Below are positions 1 to 6,060 of a DNA stretch of 21,862 bases, piece by piece. This stretch comes from an uncultured Clostridia bacterium (GTDB lineage Bacteria > Bacillota > Clostridia > Christensenellales > Borkfalkiaceae), in NCBI GenBank assembly GCA_947627125.1, contig CANQUY010000011.1:1-21862 (forward strand), written 5' to 3'. Under the pieces are notes generated by a model. That model was not told the origin of the DNA. It saw nothing but the letters and a program-made list of their open reading frames with translations, and made no database searches. Numbering within the stretch: position 1 is the stretch's first letter; the number at the start of each line of letters is the position of its first letter. The position numbers were made by a program, and so were the translations under genes.

Positions 1-24
1 TCCGTTTCTCAGAATGACGCGGTG
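1..24 (+). repeat. Right end of an A-type palindromic repeat, cut by the window edge
   Basis: CTCAGAATGACGCGG at 8-22 is the right arm found in every complete A element of this window (for example 8237-8251 and 14436-14450). The left arm lies outside the window. Confidence 0.75.
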
Positions 25-47
25 GCCCTGCTCCGTGGGTCTATGAG

Positions 48-126
48 ATCCCCTCGGCTGCGCCTCGGGATGAGGGCGGGGCAGACGCGGCGGCGCGGGG
101 CAGGATGAGCGCGCGGGGCAGGATGA
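48..126 (+). repeat. C-type short hairpin and an 18-bp direct repeat
   Basis: ATCCC at 48-52 faces GGGAT at 67-71 around a CTCGGC...GCCTCG core, a short foldback related to the C elements elsewhere. After it GCGCGGGGCAGGATGA occurs twice with an 18-bp period (93-108 and 111-126). I see no gene in 1-205. Confidence 0.55.
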
Positions 127-151
127 CGCGGCGGGGGTGGGATATCACGAA

Positions 152-200
152 TAGACAAAAATTACACATGTTATATAACATATGTTATATTAAAAGGAGG
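152..200 (+). promoter_or_regulatory. rdgB promoter with nested palindromes and a strong RBS
   Basis: A possible -35 TAGACA (152-157) lies 16 bp before TATAAC (174-179). The A+T-rich tract holds ATGTTATAT at 168-176 and 182-190, separated by its inverse, which gives a 14-bp perfect palindrome (168-181) overlapping an 18-bp one (173-190). Such symmetry over a -10 box looks like an operator, but no protein can be named. AAAGGAGG at 193-200 is the ribosome binding site, 5 nt before the rdgB ATG. Confidence 0.55.
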
Positions 201-205
201 AAGAG

Positions 206-814
206 ATGAAACTTGTGGCGGCGACGGGAAATAAGCATAAACTCAGGGAGATGCGGGAGATCTTTCCCGATTTTGAGATCCTTTCGGCGGCGGAAGCGGG
301 ATTTTTCGAGGACGTCGAGGAAACGGAAACTACCTTTCTCGGCAATGCGCTTCTCAAGGCGCGGGCGGTGATGCGGGCGACGGGGCTCATCTCCCTCGCC
401 GACGACAGCGGGCTTGCGGTGGATGCGCTTTCGGGGGAGCCCGGCGTCTACAGCGCGAGGTACTCCGCAATGTTCGCGCCTCAAGAATGGCTGCGTGCGC
501 ATATGCCCCTCTGCGACGGGAAGGACGCCCTCAACCGCGCCTTTCTCCTCGCGCGGCTGAAGGGGAAAACGGACAGGTCCGCCCACTTCTGCTGTGCGAT
601 CGTGCTTTGCTTCCCCGACGGGCGGGAGCTCACCGCCGAGGGCAGGACGTTCGGGCACATTCTGACGGAGGAGCGCGGCGCAAGCGGCTTCGGGTACGAT
701 CCGCTCTTCTTCTCGGACGACCTTCAAAAGAGTTTCGGCGAAGCGGACGAGGCGGAGAAAAATGCCGTATCGCACAGGGGCAGGGCGCTTGCGGCCCTCA
801 GGGAGCAATTATGA
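206..814 (+). CDS. rdgB: RdgB/HAM1 non-canonical purine NTP pyrophosphatase
   Basis: This 202-residue protein is an XTP/dITP diphosphatase of the Ham1 family, which hydrolyses ITP, dITP and XTP to monophosphates and so keeps deaminated purines out of nucleic acids. The N-terminal ATGNKHK motif (residues 6-12 region), the DDSGL segment with metal-binding acids at 66-67, and SGFGYDPLF near the C-terminus are the family signatures, and the length is normal. The ATG at 206 is set by AAAGGAGG five bases upstream. Its stop overlaps the next start as ATGA (811-814), so the phosphoesterase is probably translationally coupled; the rdgB plus YfcE-like phosphoesterase pair is common in Clostridia. Nothing suggests damage. 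Function is confident by family; the specific substrate preference is assumed. Confidence 0.96.
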   Translation: MKLVAATGNKHKLREMREIFPDFEILSAAEAGFFEDVEETETTFLGNALLKARAVMRATGLISLADDSGLAVDALSGEPGVYSARYSAMFAPQEWLRAHMPLCDGKDALNRAFLLARLKGKTDRSAHFCCAIVLCFPDGRELTAEGRTFGHILTEERGASGFGYDPLFFSDDLQKSFGEADEAEKNAVSHRGRALAALREQL

Positions 815-1275
815 AAACCTTTATTATCATTTCCGATTCCCATGGACGGGCGGGCGCGGTGGAGAGAGTGCAGCGGCTCTTTTCCGAGAACGACTTCATC
901 ATCCACCTCGGCGACGGATCGGGCGACATGCGACCCGTCATGGGGGAATTCCCCGAAAAGACGCGTGTCATGAAGGGAAACTGCGACTTCTATTTCGGGG
1001 AGGACGAGTGCGTCATCGAGGCGGAGGGCGTCAGGGTCTTTTGCTGTCACGGGCACAAGTACGGCGTAAAGCATGGGCTCGAGCGGCTGGTCGCGCGGGC
1101 CAAGGAGCTTGACTGCACCGTTGCGCTCTACGGCCACACGCATATCGCTGATATCAAGGACGTGGATGACGTTCTGTGCGTCAACCCCGGTTCCGTCGGC
1201 GACTATGCGGAACCGACCTACTGTTTCATGGCGATCCATCGGGGGAACGTCACGGCGACGATCGTGAGGGCGTAG
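811..1275 (+). CDS. YfcE/MJ0936-type metallophosphoesterase
   Basis: A 154-residue calcineurin-like phosphoesterase of the compact YfcE/MJ0936 group, cytoplasmic, with a binuclear metal site. The visible ligands are D9 and H11 (SDSHG), D35 (HLGDGSGD), N57 (KGNCD), H80 (CCHGH), and H109/H111 in YGHTHI, followed by the NPGSVG turn typical of this group. Family members hydrolyse phosphodiesters in vitro, and the physiological substrate is usually unknown. The start is the ATG at 811 overlapping the rdgB stop. A longer reading frame beginning at 487 lies inside rdgB in another frame and only its C-terminal part is this protein. A rho-independent terminator follows 37 bases after the stop, so rdgB and this gene form a two-gene operon. 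Confidence 0.92.
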   Translation: MKTFIIISDSHGRAGAVERVQRLFSENDFIIHLGDGSGDMRPVMGEFPEKTRVMKGNCDFYFGEDECVIEAEGVRVFCCHGHKYGVKHGLERLVARAKELDCTVALYGHTHIADIKDVDDVLCVNPGSVGDYAEPTYCFMAIHRGNVTATIVRA

Positions 1276-1312
1276 GGTTCGCTTCACAAAAAAATAAAAT
1301 ATTGAGATTTTT

Positions 1313-1346
1313 ACGGCGGAAAGATTGACATTTTCCGCCGTTTTTG
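1313..1346 (+). terminator. Rho-independent terminator of the rdgB operon
   Basis: ACGGCGGAAA (1313-1322) pairs perfectly with TTTCCGCCGT (1332-1341), with a 9-base loop, followed by TTTT (1342-1345). The loop contains the -35 hexamer of the next gene, so terminator and promoter are interleaved. Confidence 0.85.
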
Positions 1347-1353
1347 CTACAAT
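1325..1353 (+). promoter_or_regulatory. Sigma-A-type promoter of the HTH regulator
   Basis: TTGACA (1325-1330), a 17-bp spacer and TACAAT (1348-1353). Only six bases separate the -10 box from the regulator ATG at 1360, so the transcript should start at or within a base or two of the start codon. The 10-bp inverted repeat at 1313-1341 surrounds the -35 box and could also serve as an operator. Confidence 0.88.
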
Positions 1354-1359
1354 TTGCGT

Positions 1360-2271
1360 ATGATTTATTTGAAAGATTTTCGCCAAGGTAAACTATTGTA
1401 TGAGGCGCTCGATTCGGAGGTGCGGCTCGGCATTTTAGAGGAACTCATGACGCACGGCGAGCTCAATCTCGCCTACTTTGCCAAGCGGTTCAACGTATCG
1501 AACGGGGCGATCACGGCGCATATCAAGAAGCTCCACGCGGCGGGGCTCATCGAGATCACCACGTCCTCGGGGGTCAGAGGCACGCAGAAGATCTGCTGTC
1601 TTGCGGCCGATAAGGTCATCGTGGACTTTCAGCCGTGGCCGCAGACGGAGGGCAGGGTAGAATCGGCACATATTGATATCGGCCACTACATCGGCTACGA
1701 GGTGCACAGGACGTGCGGGATCGCCACGGAGGAACACATCATCGGCGGATTCGACGACCCCGCGGCCTTTTCCTTCCCCGAACGGGTCAAGGCGGGCATT
1801 CTTTGGCTGGGCTGGGGGTATGTGGAGTACCTCGTCCCCAACTATCTCTCCGCCGAAAACGGCTTGAAGGAGCTCCGCTTCTCTCTCGAGATCGCGTCCG
1901 AGGCCCCCGGCTATGCGGCCTACTATCCCAGCGATATCCACTTCTCGGTGAACGGGAAATTTCTCGGCGTCTACACGAGCAAGGGAGAGTATAACGACCG
2001 CACGGGGACATGCAACCCCGCATGGTGGTATGGGAATTTGGGGCAGTACGGCAAGAAAGTCACGCTCTCCGTCGGGCAGGAGGGGACGTTTATATCGGGC
2101 GTCAAGGTTTCCGATACCTCCCTCAAGGACCTCGCTCTAAGGCCCGAGGAGCAGATAAAATTTCGCATCTATGTGCCCGAAAACGCAGAAAACAGGGGCG
2201 GCTTCACGCTGTTCGGAAAGGGGTTCGGCGACTACGGCGAGGGCATCGTCACGGAGTTCATCTATCAGTGA
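1360..2271 (+). CDS. HTH transcriptional regulator with a beta-rich C-terminal sensor domain
   Basis: A 303-residue protein. Residues about 12-65 form a winged helix of the ArsR/MarR type: a recognition-helix segment VSNGAITAHIKKLHAAGLIE at about 46-65 follows LDSEVRLGILEELMTHGELN. The remainder, from about residue 105, is rich in aromatic residues and predicted strands (WLGWGYVEYLVPNYL, IHFSVNGKFLGVY, NPAWWYGNLG, GFTLFGKGFGDYGEG) and looks like a beta-sandwich ligand sensor; the aromatic content would suit a carbohydrate-like ligand, but that is inference. A TTG six bases upstream is in frame, yet the ATG at 1360 is preferred because transcription should begin there. No Shine-Dalgarno is visible. 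It is a single-gene unit with no adjacent metabolic target, so the regulon is unknown. Confidence 0.75.
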   Translation: MIYLKDFRQGKLLYEALDSEVRLGILEELMTHGELNLAYFAKRFNVSNGAITAHIKKLHAAGLIEITTSSGVRGTQKICCLAADKVIVDFQPWPQTEGRVESAHIDIGHYIGYEVHRTCGIATEEHIIGGFDDPAAFSFPERVKAGILWLGWGYVEYLVPNYLSAENGLKELRFSLEIASEAPGYAAYYPSDIHFSVNGKFLGVYTSKGEYNDRTGTCNPAWWYGNLGQYGKKVTLSVGQEGTFISGVKVSDTSLKDLALRPEEQIKFRIYVPENAENRGGFTLFGKGFGDYGEGIVTEFIYQ

Positions 2272-2342
2272 GGGAAAAAGAACCGCCGCTTGAAATTTTT
2301 TCAAAGGTCGGCCTAAAATTTCCAAAAAGAGGCAGAAATAAA

Positions 2343-2371
2343 TTGACAAGGCCGCCGCGGGATGCTATAAT
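2343..2371 (+). promoter_or_regulatory. Sigma-A-type promoter of rpsU
   Basis: TTGACA (2343-2348), 17-bp spacer, TATAAT (2366-2371): a full consensus match, as expected for a ribosomal protein gene. The predicted start is near 2378, giving a leader of about 37 nt that contains the Shine-Dalgarno AAGGAGGG (2398-2405). Confidence 0.93.
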
Positions 2372-2414
2372 ATCAAAGATGAATAAGTGCTGCGGCGAAG
2401 GAGGGTAGAGGAGT

Positions 2415-2591
2415 ATGTCAACGATCAAGGTCGGAGAGAACGAAAACTTGGAGAGTGCGCTTCGGCGTTTCAAGAGAAAGTGCTCGCGCGACGGCATCAT
2501 CGGCGACCTTCGCAAGAAGGAATTTTACGAGAAGCCTTCCGTCAAGAAGAGAAAGAAGTCGGAAGCCGCGAGAAAGAGAAGCAGAAACTAA
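2415..2591 (+). CDS. rpsU: 30S ribosomal protein bS21
   Basis: A 58-residue basic protein that begins MSTIKVGENENLESALRRFK and continues with RKCSRDGI, DLRKKEFYEKPS and a Lys/Arg-rich tail ending in RKRSRN, which is the standard pattern and length of bS21. It binds the 30S platform near the 3' end of 16S rRNA and helps mRNA engagement. The ATG at 2415 is preceded by AAGGAGGG nine bases away and by a second purine tract AGAGGAG directly before it. The gene has its own consensus promoter and an intrinsic terminator six bases after the stop. In many Firmicutes yqeY follows rpsU; here an unrelated reading frame follows. Confidence 0.96.
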   Translation: MSTIKVGENENLESALRRFKRKCSRDGIIGDLRKKEFYEKPSVKKRKKSEAARKRSRN

Positions 2592-2596
2592 AGAAG

Positions 2597-2626
2597 ATCC
2601 GCAAGAGATTGCGGATTTTATTTTTG
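2597..2626 (+). terminator. Rho-independent terminator after rpsU
   Basis: ATCCGCAA (2597-2604), GAGA loop, TTGCGGAT (2609-2616), then a T-rich tract TTTATTTTTG. The GNRA-type loop and 8-bp stem make this a clear intrinsic terminator. Some read-through would be needed for the next gene unless it has a promoter I cannot see. Confidence 0.88.
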
Positions 2627-2654
2627 CAAAATTTGTCGAAATAGCGAGGCCTGT

Positions 2655-3047
2655 ATGGAAAAAACGTTGAAAATGCTTGCAAAAGAGGCAAAAATGCGCA
2701 TGAAGAAGGGATTTTGGCAGCAGTGTGAGGCGGAGCTCGACTTCAAGCGCAGTGAGGCGCGCGATATGGGCATGAGCGAAAGCAAAATGGAGCGGTATTT
2801 TCAGGAAAAAGTCGGCGAGGCCATCAAGGGGGATACGCCCGACGAATTCTATGACAGGGTCCGCGATATGCTTCTCTCCGAGGGCGAAGTTTCCGACGCG
2901 ATCGGCCGCCTGACGGATATGGAATATTACAACTCTTTGGGCTATGCCGAGCGGCAGAGGTACACCTTGGAGCTCTCGGAGCGGTACCTCCGCGCCCTCG
3001 AACGCTTCAAGAGGGAGTATGAGTTTGAACTGAAGGGGAAGAGGTGA
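2655..3047 (+). CDS. Uncharacterised charged helical protein downstream of rpsU
   Basis: A 130-residue protein I do not recognise. It is strongly charged and predicted to be nearly all alpha-helical, with a basic N-terminus (KMLAKEAKMRMKKGFW), an acidic middle and a final helix ending in a Lys/Arg cluster. No signal peptide, membrane segment, Cys pair or known motif is visible. GAGG at 2646-2649 lies five bases before the ATG. Codon use resembles the surrounding genes, with G/C-ending codons, so it is likely a real gene. It lies 63 bases after the rpsU stop, beyond the rpsU terminator. The position corresponds to yqeY in Bacillus, but there is no similarity to YqeY that I can see. It could be a ribosome- or RNA-associated factor, but only position supports that. 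Confidence 0.7.
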   Translation: MEKTLKMLAKEAKMRMKKGFWQQCEAELDFKRSEARDMGMSESKMERYFQEKVGEAIKGDTPDEFYDRVRDMLLSEGEVSDAIGRLTDMEYYNSLGYAERQRYTLELSERYLRALERFKREYEFELKGKR

Positions 3048-3096
3048 GTTTTTGTAGGGGCAGAATGATGACGCCGCCATGAATGAAGTCCGTCCG

Positions 3097-3444
3097 CCGC
3101 GTCATTCTGAGAAACGGAGAAAGACGAGAGGACGGGATTTGACCCGAAGAATCTCGCGGCGAAAGTCCGTAAAACATGCGGCGAATATCCGTAAAAGCAT
3201 GCGGCGAGATGCTTCGGTAGAACTTCTGTAGACTGCGTTGTACTCCCGTTCTCAGCATGACGCCGCTACAGCGAATGTCCGAAAAGCATGCGGCGAGATG
3301 CTTCGGTAGAACTTCCGTAGACTGCGTTGTACTCCCGTTCTCAGCATGACGCCGCTATGGCGAAAGTCCGTAAAACATGCGGCGAGATGCTTCGGTATAG
3401 CCCTCGTAGACTTCGTTGTACTCTCGTTCTCAGCATGACGCCGC
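3097..3444 (+). repeat. A/B palindromic composite with three tandem B elements
   Basis: An A element in reverse orientation (3097-3159; arms CCGCG..ATTCT and AGAAT..CGCGG) is followed by the linker GTCCGTAAAACAT, a partial linker duplication, and three B elements of 66 bp each at 3201-3266, 3290-3355 and 3379-3444 (period 89 bp). Each B begins GCGGCGAGATGCTTCGGTA and ends CTCAGCATGACGCCGC, so its ends pair. A degenerate B right end sits at 3061-3078. Together with the units at 3467-3619 this fills the 3048-3668 gap; I see no gene in it. Confidence 0.85.
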
Positions 3445-3466
3445 TATGGGCCGCCGTTGGTTTTAT

Positions 3467-3492
3467 GGGATCCTTCGCTACGCTCAGGATGA
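3467..3492 (+). repeat. C-type short hairpin
   Basis: ATCCT (3470-3474) pairs with AGGAT (3486-3490) around TCGCTACGCTC, a minimal member of the A/B/C palindrome family. Confidence 0.6.
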
Positions 3493-3537
3493 GCGGGCGG
3501 GTCAAAATGAGCGGGGTGAGCCCGACACGGCATTCCC

Positions 3538-3619
3538 AATCACGTCATCCTGAGCAACGTCGAAGGATCACCGCAGCAAAAATAGGTGATGGTTCGACTG
3601 CGCTCACCATGACGTGATT
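3538..3619 (+). repeat. 82-bp unit with 11-bp terminal inverted repeats
   Basis: AATCACGTCAT (3538-3548) and ATGACGTGATT (3609-3619) are perfect inverted ends. Inside lie a C hairpin (ATCCT...AGGAT, 3547-3568) and a variant hairpin ATGGT (3589-3593)/ACCAT (3606-3610) in which both arms have changed together. Confidence 0.65.
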
Positions 3620-3668
3620 AGAATGGCGGCGGCGGATTCATCCCGCCAAGCGAGAATGGGCCAAATGC

Positions 3669-3697
3669 TTGCCTTTTCTTTCCCGATTTGCTATAAT
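3669..3697 (+). promoter_or_regulatory. Sigma-A-type promoter of pcrA-ligA
   Basis: TTGCCT (3669-3674), 17-bp spacer, TATAAT (3692-3697). The pcrA ATG at 3706 begins nine bases after the -10 box, so there is little or no untranslated leader. Confidence 0.85.
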
Positions 3698-3705
3698 AAT
3701 TCCGT

Positions 3706-6057
3706 ATGGAAGAATTACAGGAACTGAATGAAGAACAGCGGCTTCCCGTGTTCGACACCGAGGGCGCAGTGCTCGTGCTCGCGGGCGCGGGGAGCGGAAA
3801 GACGCGGGTACTCACCGCCCGCATTGCACATCTCGTCGAGGACATGAGGGTAGATCCCTCCAATATCCTCGCTATCACCTTCACCAACAAGGCCGCCCGT
3901 GAAATGCGTGAGCGGCTTGAACGCTATACCGATACCCGCAGCATGTGGGTGTGCACCATCCACTCCATGTGCGTGAAAATTCTGAGAATGTATGCCGCAA
4001 AACGGGGGCTCAACGAGAACTTTTCCATCTATTCGGAGCAGGAACGCAACGCCGTCGTCAAGCAGGCCTTCCGCGAGTGCGGCTATTCGGACGACGACGG
4101 GCTATTAAAGTCTGTCCGCTTCCATATCACCAACGCCAAAATGCTCGGCTTAAAGCCCGACGAATATTTAAAATCGCACACTTATGAGCGAAATATCGAG
4201 GCCGCGGCCAAGGTCTATGCGCGATACGAAGTGCACCTCAAGCAGAACAACGCCCTCGACTTCGACGACCTTTTGACGGAGGCTCTTTCCCTCCTCGCGA
4301 GCGACGCCGAGGCGAGAGAGTACCTCGCGGGCAGGTTCCGCTATATCCATGTGGATGAATTTCAGGACACCAACGAAGTCCAGTTCAATATCATCAAGCT
4401 CCTGTCCTCGGAGCACGGAAACCTCTTCGTCGTGGGCGATGACGACCAGTCCATCTACGGCTGGCGGGGGGCAAAAATTGAGAACATATTGCACTTTGAA
4501 CGCAGTTTCCCCGCCGCAAAGGTCTACAAATTGCAGCGGAATTACCGCTCCACGGGCTCCATTCTCGCGCTCGCGAACGCCTCCATTGCGCACAACTTTC
4601 AGCGCAAGGGCAAGGAGCTCTGGACGGCAGCGGGGGAGGGGGACAAGCCCGTCTACTACGAATCGGACGAGGAGGCGGGGGAAGCTCTCTACTGCGCCCG
4701 TATCATTGCGGAGAGCGTGCGGAACGGGAAGAAGCTCTCCGACTTTGCCGTGCTCATGCGCATCAACGCCCTGACCCGCGCCTACGAGCAGGAATTCACC
4801 AAATATGGCATCAATTACAAGGTTTTCGGCGGCTTTAAATTCTTCGAGCGGAAGGAGATCAAGGACATCTTGGCCTATCTCCGCCTCATCGCCAATCCCT
4901 ACGATGACGAGGCGCTTCAACGCATCATCAACGTGCCCAAGCGGGGGATCGGCGACAAGACCCTGCAGGCCATGCAGGATTATGCCGCGCGGGAGGACCT
5001 CTCTCTCTACGACGCTGTGACGGACTGCGACGTTTTGGCCCTCTCCGCGGGCATGAAGGAGAAACTCAGGGAGTTCGGGAAGTTCATCAAGGGGCTCGTC
5101 ATCGCCTCACAGGACCTCAACGTTTCCGAGCTCACCAAGGAGCTCATCGAAACCTCGCAGATGCGCGAACAGTATGCCGATAACTCGGACGAATCGGTCA
5201 CAAAGCGCGCAAATATCGACGAATTTCAGAACTCTGTCGATGAATATGCACGCATGAATGCGGACGCGTCCCTCTCCGACTATCTCCAGCAGGTCACCCT
5301 CTATTCGGACACCGACGAGATGGACGACGGCAACTATGTGACGATCGCGACCATTCACGCCGTCAAGGGTCTGGAATTCGACACCGTCTTTTTAGTGGGG
5401 CTCGAGGAGAATATCATGCCGACCTCGCGCGCGGTGGATGACCCCAACGGGATCGAGGAGGAACGGCGGCTCATGTACGTTGCCATCACGCGGGCGAAGC
5501 GGATGCTCTATCTCACCCGCACCAAGTCCCGCTACCTCTACGGGCGCAGGGAACCCACCGTCCGCTCCCGCTTCGTCGAGGAGCTCAAGGACCTTCTGAA
5601 ACTCCCCGAAACGCGCACATATACGCGATATTCGGGCGATTACACGGGCGGAGAAGGGTACGGTACATACGGCAGAAGGGGCTACGGCGAGAACCGCGGG
5701 GGCTACGGCGAGAGCTATCATAGTTACGGCGGGGAGCGCGGCGGAAGGTACGGCTACGGCAACTCTGCGCCGCGGGAAGTCGGCACATACCGCGAACCCG
5801 AGGGCTACACCTTCGGCACGGGCAAGCGCACCAAGAGCACGCGGCCCGTTTCCGTCATTCCGCAGACCCCGCAGCCGACCAAAGACACCTCCCGCTTTCA
5901 TGTGGGAACGCTCGTCAAACATACTCGCTTCGGCACGGGAGAGGTCATCTCCATGCGGGGCGAGGGAAGGAATCTATTCATCACCGTCCACTTTGCGGCG
6001 GCGGGGAACAAGGAACTCGCGGCGGCGTTCGCGCCCCTCGAGATTTTGGAGGTCTGA
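3706..6057 (+). CDS. pcrA: ATP-dependent DNA helicase PcrA (UvrD/Rep, superfamily 1A)
   Basis: A 783-residue 3'-5' DNA helicase for nucleotide-excision repair, replication restart and clearing of RecA or RNA polymerase. The N-terminus LNEEQRLPVFDTEGAVLVLA leads into Walker A AGAGSGKT (K32); then TFTNKAA (58-64), Walker B DEFQD (217-221), motif III GDDDQSIYGWRGA (244-256), TIHAVKGLEF and the VAITRAKRMLYLT motif VI region. The C-terminal 60 residues (VGTLVKHTRFGTGEV...) form the Tudor-like module that contacts RNA polymerase. Between helicase core and Tudor domain is an unusually Gly/Tyr-rich linker (residues 642-685). The start is fixed by homology, yet no Shine-Dalgarno precedes it and the -10 box is only eight bases away. 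ligA follows three bases after the stop, the classic Firmicute arrangement. Confidence 0.97.
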   Translation: MEELQELNEEQRLPVFDTEGAVLVLAGAGSGKTRVLTARIAHLVEDMRVDPSNILAITFTNKAAREMRERLERYTDTRSMWVCTIHSMCVKILRMYAAKRGLNENFSIYSEQERNAVVKQAFRECGYSDDDGLLKSVRFHITNAKMLGLKPDEYLKSHTYERNIEAAAKVYARYEVHLKQNNALDFDDLLTEALSLLASDAEAREYLAGRFRYIHVDEFQDTNEVQFNIIKLLSSEHGNLFVVGDDDQSIYGWRGAKIENILHFERSFPAAKVYKLQRNYRSTGSILALANASIAHNFQRKGKELWTAAGEGDKPVYYESDEEAGEALYCARIIAESVRNGKKLSDFAVLMRINALTRAYEQEFTKYGINYKVFGGFKFFERKEIKDILAYLRLIANPYDDEALQRIINVPKRGIGDKTLQAMQDYAAREDLSLYDAVTDCDVLALSAGMKEKLREFGKFIKGLVIASQDLNVSELTKELIETSQMREQYADNSDESVTKRANIDEFQNSVDEYARMNADASLSDYLQQVTLYSDTDEMDDGNYVTIATIHAVKGLEFDTVFLVGLEENIMPTSRAVDDPNGIEEERRLMYVAITRAKRMLYLTRTKSRYLYGRREPTVRSRFVEELKDLLKLPETRTYTRYSGDYTGGEGYGTYGRRGYGENRGGYGESYHSYGGERGGRYGYGNSAPREVGTYREPEGYTFGTGKRTKSTRPVSVIPQTPQPTKDTSRFHVGTLVKHTRFGTGEVISMRGEGRNLFITVHFAAAGNKELAAAFAPLEILEV

Positions 6058-6060
6058 ACT

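Noticed and set aside
1354..1359. In-frame TTG start of the HTH regulator
   Set aside because: It would precede or coincide with the expected transcription start; the ATG at 1360 is the better choice.
3201..3444. Possible CRISPR array
   Set aside because: The regularly spaced units are 66-bp palindromes with similar, non-unique linkers and no cas genes; there are no variable spacers.
3327..3617. 96-residue frame within the repeat block
   Set aside because: It is composed entirely of B and C elements and has no RBS or recognisable protein pattern.
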